Shown: positions 58,724-64,000 of the stretch, piece by piece
How the letters are laid out: the number at the start of each line of letters is the position of its first letter
Numbering within the stretch: the stretch's first letter is position 1
Origin: Platerodrilus igneus
Lineage: Eukaryota; Arthropoda; Insecta; Coleoptera; Lycidae
Length of the DNA: 64,000 nucleotides
Assembly (NCBI GenBank): GCA_036346225.1
Contig: JARFIW010000453.1
Coordinates: forward strand, 1,674,001-1,738,000
Direction of reading: 5' to 3'
Made by a program: the position numbers and the translations under genes
Notes under the pieces: model-generated
Databases searched by the model: none
What the model was told of the DNA's origin: nothing
What the model saw: the letters and a program-made list of their open reading frames with translations, nothing else

Positions 58724-61210
58724 TTTATGTGAACCTGGCACCCGACTTTTGAAAAAAAACATTTCATAGCGGAAAATGTTAGTATTTCGTTTGTAGTTAT
58801 TTGAAGTAACAATAATATTGTTTGTAGTTCCATCCATTAATAATTATAAATATTTAAAAAAATTATCCGCACCCCACTTTGAGATATCTCAAATCCGTCT
58901 TCGCAGGCCTCTTAAGATTCGCTTGTAGTTGTTTGTAGTTCTTTTCGTCTCGTTTGTAGTTGAACCGATTAAAAATTATAACAATTTAAACAAACGGTCA
59001 ATAGCTAATTTACCAAATTTTAGATATCTCAAATCCGTCTTTGCAAGCATTTTTAGAATCGTTTGTAGTTGTTTGTAGTTCTTTTCGTCTCGTTTGTAGT
59101 TGAACCGATTAAAAATTATAACAATTTAAACAAACGGTCAATAGCTAATTTACCAAATTTTAGATATCTCAAATCCGTCTTTGCCAGCTTTTTTAGAATC
59201 GTTTGTAGTTGTTTCTAGTTCTTTTCGTTTCGTTTGTAGTCGAACCGATTAAGAATTATAAAATTTTAAACAAACGACCAATAGCTAACTTTGCCAATTA
59301 TTGAGATATCTCAAATCCGATTGCGCAGTCCTCTTTAAAATCGTTTGTAGTTGTTTGTAGTTCTTTCCGTTTCGTTTGTAGCCGAACAGTTAATAAATGA
59401 CAAAATATAAACAAACTGTTAAGCGGTAACTTTGTCAATTTTTGAGATATCTTAAATCCATTTGCGCAGTCCTCTTTACAATCGTTTGTAGTTCTTTCCG
59501 TTTCGTTTGTAGCCGAACAGTTAATAAATGACAAAATATAAACAAACTGTTAAGCGGTAACTTTGTCAATTTTTGAGATATCTTAAATCCATTTGCGCAG
59601 TCCTCTTTACAATCGTTTGTAGTTCTTTCCGTTTTATTTGTAGTCGAACAGTTAATAAATGACAACAATTTAAACAAACTGCTAAAGGGTAACTTTGTTA
59701 ATTTTTGAGACATCTCAAATCCGTCTTCGCAAGCTTCTTTAGAATCGTTTGTAGTTGTTCGTAGTTCTTTTCGTTTCGTTTGTAGTCGAACCGATCAAGA
59801 ATTATAAAATTTTAATCAAACGACCAATAGCTAACTTTACCAATTTTTTAGATATCTCAAATCCGTCTTGGTAGGCCTCTTTAGAATCGTTTGTAGTTGT
59901 TTTTGTTTCGTTTGTGGTCGAACCGTTCAAAAATTATAACAATTGAAACAAACCGCCTGTAGCTAACTTTGCCAATTATTGAGATATCTCTAGTCCGCTT
60001 CCGCAGTCCTTTTTAAAATCGTTTGTAGTTGTTTGTAGTTCTTTCCGTTTTGTTTGTAGTCGAACAGTTAATAAATGACAACAATTTAAACAAACTGCTA
60101 AAGGGTAACTTTGTAAATTTTTGGGATATCTCAAATCCGCTTGCGCAGTCCTCTTTAGAATCGGTTGTAGTTATTTGTAGTTATTTCCATTTTGTTTTGT
60201 AGTCGAACAGTTAATGAATGACAACAATTTAAACAATCTGCTATAGGGTAACTTTGTCAATTTTTGAGATCTCAAATCCGAGGCATCTTTAGAATCGTTT
60301 TCAGTTGTTTGTAGTTGTTTTCGTTTCGTTTGTAGTTGAACCGTTCAAAAATTATAACAATTTAAACAAACGGCCAATAGTTAACTTTACCAATTTTTTA
60401 GATATCTCAAATCCGTCTTCGTAGGCCTCTTTAGAATCGTTTGTAGTTGTTTGTAATTGTTTTCGTTTCGTTTGTAGTCGAACCGATCAAAAATTATAAT
60501 ATTTTAAATAAACGACCAATAGCTAACTTTGCCAATTTTTTAGATATCTCAAATTCGTCTTCGTAAGCCTCTTTAGAATCGTTTGTAGTTATTTGTAGTT
60601 GTTTTCGTTTTGTTTGTAGTCGAACCGTTAAAAAATTATAACAATTTAAACAAACCACCAGTAGCTAACTTTGCCAATTATTGAGATATCTCAAATCCAA
60701 TTACTCAGTTCTCTTTAAAATCGTTTGTAGTTGTTTGTAGTTCTTTCCGTTTCGTTTGTAGTTGAACAGTTAATAAATGACAACAATTTAAACAAACTGC
60801 TAAAAGGTAACTTTGTCAATTTTTGAGATACCTCAAAGCCTCTTTAGAATCGTTTGCAGTGGTTTGTATTGGTTTGTAGTTGTTTGTAGTTGGTTGTAGT
60901 TGTTTGTAGTTGTTTGTAGTTATTTGTAGTTGTTTGTTTGTAGTTGTTTTCGTTTCGTTTGTAGTTGAACCGTTCAAAAATTATAACAATTTAAACAAAC
61001 GGCCAATAGCTAACTTTACCAATTTTTTAGATATCTCAAATCCGCCTTCGCAAGCCTCTTTAGAATCGTTTGTAGTTGTTCTTTTCGTTTCGTTTGTAGT
61101 CGAACCGATCAAAAATTATAACAATTTAAACAAACCGCCAGTAGCTAACTTTGCCAATTATTGAGATATCTCAAATCCGCTTACGCAGTCCTCTTTAGAA
61201 TTGTTTAAGT
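58724..61210. repeat. 140-bp satellite array inserted as a block
   Basis: About 17 units of 131-142 bp. Each contains TCGTTTGTAGTTGTTTGTAG, TCGTTTGTAGTCGAACCG, AATTATAACAATTTAAACAA, ATAGCTAACTTTGCCAATT and GAGATATCTCAAATCCG. Near 60850-60960 a 10-bp motif (TTTGTAGTTG) is expanded. A ~100-bp non-repeat start (58724-58800, with AACATTTCATAGCGGAAAATGTT-like pairing) and a truncated last unit complete the block. Reading frames inside are by-products of the repeat. Confidence 0.9.
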
Positions 61211-61221
61211 ATAATGCGGAC
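61211..61221. repeat. Target duplication, right copy
   Basis: ATAATGCGGAC, after which the integrase core reads on without a gap. Confidence 0.85.
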
Positions 61222-61475
61222 CACTTGTTGTTATTTTAAAACCCGATTCCTGCGCAAACTTTCTGAAATTTTGTGAATTATATAGCATTTTATCTGACAC
61301 TATTTCATCAGGTATACCATGCGTGGAAAATATGAATTTAAATTTATTGATTAAACATCCAGCTGTCTTATTTTCGATTTTAATAACCTCTAACCATTTG
61401 GAAAGTACTCTATAATAACTAAATAGTTCATCTTTTCAAATTCCAATATATCACTGGTAATTTTGGTAAATGGCC
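61211..61475 (-). pseudogene. Integrase core fragment
   Basis: The minus strand shows ITSDILEFEK (first catalytic Asp), VIKIENKTAGCLINK and HGIPDEIVSDKMLYNS (second catalytic Asp), followed by FKITTSGPHY, where the satellite block interrupts. There is a stop after the YFPNG segment. The catalytic Glu side lies in the fragment at 58140-58712. Identity with the gypsy integrase family is clear from motif order and spacing. Confidence 0.8.
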
Positions 61476-61479
61476 TACA

Positions 61480-61597
61480 AGGTATTTGATGTGGTATCAT
61501 TGGTTCTCGTACATTTTTGTTTAAAATTTAAAATTCGCTTAAAATTTTCTGCTAAATTTCTTTCAAACTGTAAACGTTCAGGCGGTCTAAACTCCAT
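61480..61597 (-). pseudogene. Gag N-terminal stub
   Basis: An ATG at 61597 begins MEFRPPERLQFERNLAENFK, which resembles the opening of 17.6/297-like Gag. The frame ends after about 38 codons, where the deletion to integrase occurs. Confidence 0.55.
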
Positions 61598-61720
61598 ACT
61601 TTTGTTTTATATTTCTTCTAGACTTTTTCCTAATTTACTACTTTACTTTTCTAACCTTACTTTTTCTTTTGTCTGACTGTTTTTCGCAACTAATTATAAA
61701 TTTCTAAATATTTATTGATT

Positions 61721-61737
61721 CTTCTCTGACTGCGCCA
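61721..61737 (-). other. Primer-binding site, tRNA-Ser type
   Basis: The minus strand reads TGGCGCAGTCAGAGAAG directly after the LTR end. TGGCGCAGTC is the primer type recalled for 17.6/297-like elements. Confidence 0.65.
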
Positions 61738-61902
61738 TGTCATATATTTGTGTAGCTGATAGGACTTTATTAAATTAAAATCAAACTTTACAACTACATT
61801 AATTTATTCCATAACAACTGGACTCTTACACCAGAACCACTAACTGTGTCTATCTATCAGTTTCCGTTACACAACTACTACATGTCAACTAACTATATAA
61901 CA
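61738..61902 (-). repeat. 5' LTR
   Basis: A direct copy of 57913-58083 with an identical block order (GTGTAGCTGATAGGAC, CTGGACTCTTACACCAGAAC, CTATCTATCAGTTTCCG). No convincing target duplication at the outer ends. Confidence 0.8.
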
Positions 61903-62531
61903 GTATATGTGTATGGAAAAGAGATAGACATACATTAAACCTTGCTAATTGCACCAGCTTGTCTGTCTCAGAAGCCCTCCGGTTATTTTTATTAACTTGC
62001 TCTTCTAACACGTCATTGACGTCACATAATTGTAATCCATTGCAAAATAAAGAACAAACCCATAAAGGATGTTTGAACCCATGATTGCTTATTGACAAAT
62101 CATGTCACATCCAATACCCAACTAGGGTATTTAGTCCACGTTCAAATACACATACATACAATACATAGGTAATTACCTTAATTACACAGTGTTGTTACAA
62201 TAAATTAAAAATTGCCTAGAGGTATACCTGTAAATTGGGTTTTTAAGTCTAGTGAATATAAAATTTTCCGATACTGTAATTATTAGGATAATTAGGTTTC
62301 ATAACAAAACTGCATGTAAAATTTATTATTTACTATTGATAAATTTTAATGACCTGTTAGTTAATTACTGTAATTTTTTGGCATAAATCTTTATTGTACA
62401 TCTTTCATTAACAACTTATTTTGGTCGTTGACAAACTTAATTCAAATCACCCAATCCGTTTAATATCTTAAATTGTGTTAGCAAATCTGGATAATTATTC
62501 TAAAGCGTGTCGAGGTGTTAGCACATATATT

Positions 62532-62600
62532 TTCTAATTAACTCTAAAGTAAGCCATGTTACACAATATTTGCACAAAGTAATCCTTGTTAACCCTTCAA
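62532..62600 (+). repeat. Direct repeat, left copy
   Basis: AATTAACTCTAAAGTAAGCC and TTTGCACAAAGTAATC match 63933-64000 across ~68 bp. The right copy reaches the window end. Confidence 0.75.
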
Positions 62601-63005
62601 ATAACATAAACCGCTATACATTATTTTACAAATTAGACGTACCATGTGTTTGTTACCTTAGATACCAAGATTTCCTATTTTTATATGGTATACTTGCAAA
62701 AATTTAATTTTTATAAAAATAGGTTCATTATAGATACATTTCACAATTTACAGATAACAGCATTCTGTAAATTGTAGCCTTTAACTTTTTTTCTAGACTT
62801 GCTTGCCAAATTTTAGCACATTTAGTATCGTTGGTGTTGTATATTTTACAATTTTTGGGTGACATCACACTATTTTCAAACCTTTCACATATTTTGCAAT
62901 ACACAGCCAAATTTACATACATTTTTTTTCTGTCACGGGAAAAACATTTGACATTTAATGTTTCTTGATAGGTAACAAAATGTCACTTTTTATGAATTTA
63001 CTTTT

Positions 63006-63041
63006 TACCCCGGAAAAAAATGAGTAGTTTTTTCCCGGGTA
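63006..63041. repeat. Small hairpin
   Basis: TACCCCGGAAAAAAA and TTTTTTCCCGGGTA can pair around a short loop. Confidence 0.5.
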
Positions 63042-63453
63042 TGTGCAAATAAGTAAGAACACGAAGATATTTAATTTAAAGCCGGGTCTACATTTGTAGC
63101 ATTCGATGTAACATAACAGCGTATCATAACTTCGTCGCGTTCAAAAAACCGATATAAACAACGCAGAATTAAATTGACAGATATTTGATTACTTTAAAGG
63201 TTTCCTTAGCAACGCAAGTCTAACTGTCCCTATAAGTACAACAACTTACTTGTTTCAAATTTCAAATTTGACATCGATTGATTTTTTCACTTTAATATAT
63301 TATAATATTTTTTTCAATATTAAATAACCGTTTTGCCTGTCACAGAAAAATATAGTGTATTATTTATACAGATAAAAATGTAAGATTTTAACTCTCGGTG
63401 TTTTATACTCCCTGTATGTTTGTTGTGGTTTGTTTAGTATTCTTCTTAAGTTT

Positions 63454-63841
63454 CTTTGGGAATTAAACCACTTATATTTTTTAAAATGATCTTTATTAAC
63501 GTTTCGATCCATGTCCTAGGATCGTTGTCAAAATAATAAAAACTTCAAGTTTGACGTTTATGACATAAATTGAAGGTTACTTTGATTTATTGATGTTTGA
63601 ATTATTTGGTTTGAGTACACTAAGTAAAAAATTTTTAAAGTTTAAAATTTTAAAGTTTAAAAAATTTTTACTTAGTGTACTCAAACCAAATAATTCAAAC
63701 ATCAATAAATCAAAGTAACCTTCAATTTATGTCATAAACGTCATACTTGAAGTTTTTATTATTTTGACAACGATCCTAGGACATGGATCGAAACGTTAAT
63801 AAAGATCATTTTAAAAAATATAAGTGGTTTAATTCCCAAAG
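63454..63841. repeat. 388-bp near-perfect palindrome
   Basis: The two 194-base arms are reverse complements with very few mismatches, centred at 63647/63648. Each arm has the order CTTTGGGAATTAAACC, AACGTTTCGATCC, then CTAGGATCGTTGTCAAAATA. Plus-strand GATCC...GGATC followed by GAAACG recalls stem II and the GAAA core of a hammerhead ribozyme, but the canonical CTGANGA is replaced by TTGACAA. It may be two retroelement ends joined in inverse orientation. Confidence 0.85.
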
Positions 63842-63844
63842 AAT

Positions 63845-63896
63845 CTCGGTGTTTTGTCTCCCTCCGCTTCGCGTTGGGAGACAAACACACCTCGAG
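63845..63896. repeat. Hairpin next to the palindrome
   Basis: TCGGTGTTTTGTCTCCC pairs imperfectly with GGGAGACAAACACACCTCGA around CTTCGC. Its left half (TCTCGGTGTTTT) also occurs at 63393, beyond the other side of the palindrome. Confidence 0.6.
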
Positions 63897-63932
63897 GTAA
63901 AATCTAGTACTTTTTTCCTTTGTATAATAAAT

Positions 63933-64000
63933 AATTATTTAATTAACTCTAGAGTAAGCCATGTTATACCACATTTGCACAAAGTAATCTTTTAAGCCCT
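63933..64000 (+). repeat. Direct repeat, right copy
   Basis: Matches 62532-62600; truncated by the window end. Confidence 0.75.

Larger units (their letters stand above)
57913..61902 (-). mobile_element. Short-LTR gypsy element (17.6/297-like), deleted and interrupted
   Basis: LTRs of ~170 bp (57913-58083 and 61738-61902) enclose, on the minus strand, a tRNA-Ser type primer site, the first codons of gag, an integrase core and an integrase tail, with a purine tract before the left LTR. Protease, RT and RNase H are deleted between gag and integrase. The integrase is then split by a 2.49-kb satellite insertion. Without that insertion the element would be only ~1.5 kb. Confidence 0.8.

Noticed and set aside
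59298..59713. Overlapping minus-strand frames with repeated Asn/Thr/Lys motifs
   Set aside because: They are translations of the 140-bp satellite units.
43660..61210. CRISPR array
   Set aside because: Units are contiguous and lack unique spacers; the surrounding DNA is eukaryotic.
63490..63800. Functional hammerhead ribozyme
   Set aside because: The stem and GAAA are present but the conserved CTGANGA is not, so only resemblance is claimed.

Overview
The window looks like AT-rich, repeat-dominated nuclear DNA of an arthropod. The LTR elements with tRNA-Lys and tRNA-Ser type primer sites, the RTE-like LINEs ending in (ATG)n, the tRNA-headed SINEs and a hAT-like protein family all fit an insect. 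A beetle is my guess, at low confidence. There are no operons, no rRNA and no intact tRNA genes. Almost every coding stretch is a decayed fragment of a mobile element. I see no complete host gene, only two possible first coding exons (14800-15192 and 56890-56932) and one promoter-like block with a strong splice donor (37661-37905).

Layout. 1-4957: a minus-strand Ty3/gypsy (Osvaldo-like) element with long LTRs, a tRNA-Lys type primer site, broken gag, a protease piece and the integrase C-terminus; reverse transcriptase, RNase H and the integrase core are deleted. It sits at the edge of a (TA)n run. 5956-6250: a SINE. 6430-7591: a hAT-like transposase pseudogene. 9400-13215 and 16029-20970: two copies of an RTE-type LINE composite. 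The second is broken by an 841-bp solo LTR and by a double SINE insertion with an 11-bp target duplication. 20985-27065: tandem copies of an unnamed tRNA-headed repeat ('family X'), one of which carries a 4.3-kb gag-only element whose two 1.33-kb LTRs are inverted relative to each other, and another a 743-bp insertion.

30600-33577: a second decayed gypsy element (gag, protease, RT, RNase H) with a possible tRNA-Leu primer site, next to a truncated SINE. 34756-43659: mostly anonymous AT-rich DNA with microsatellites, a palindromic MITE-like hairpin and small duplications. 43660-45330: a 57-bp satellite, part of which is organised as a 171-bp three-unit higher-order repeat, followed by a short GC-rich block. 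48448-48532: an 85-bp integrase fragment between 19-bp direct repeats. 50162-55375: a long element without recognisable genes, bounded by ~640-bp LTRs and an ATTA duplication. 57913-61902: a 17.6/297-like gypsy element with short LTRs, whose integrase gene was interrupted by a 2.49-kb block of 140-bp satellite flanked by an 11-bp target duplication. 63454-63841: a nearly perfect 388-bp palindrome.

The features do not work together as a pathway; the organising principle is nesting. Target-site duplications and junctions let several insertions be ordered in time. The most unusual structures are the inverted-LTR element, the satellite block that looks inserted as a unit, the tiny integrase fragment in a 19-bp direct repeat, and the RTE copies that share downstream non-RTE sequence.
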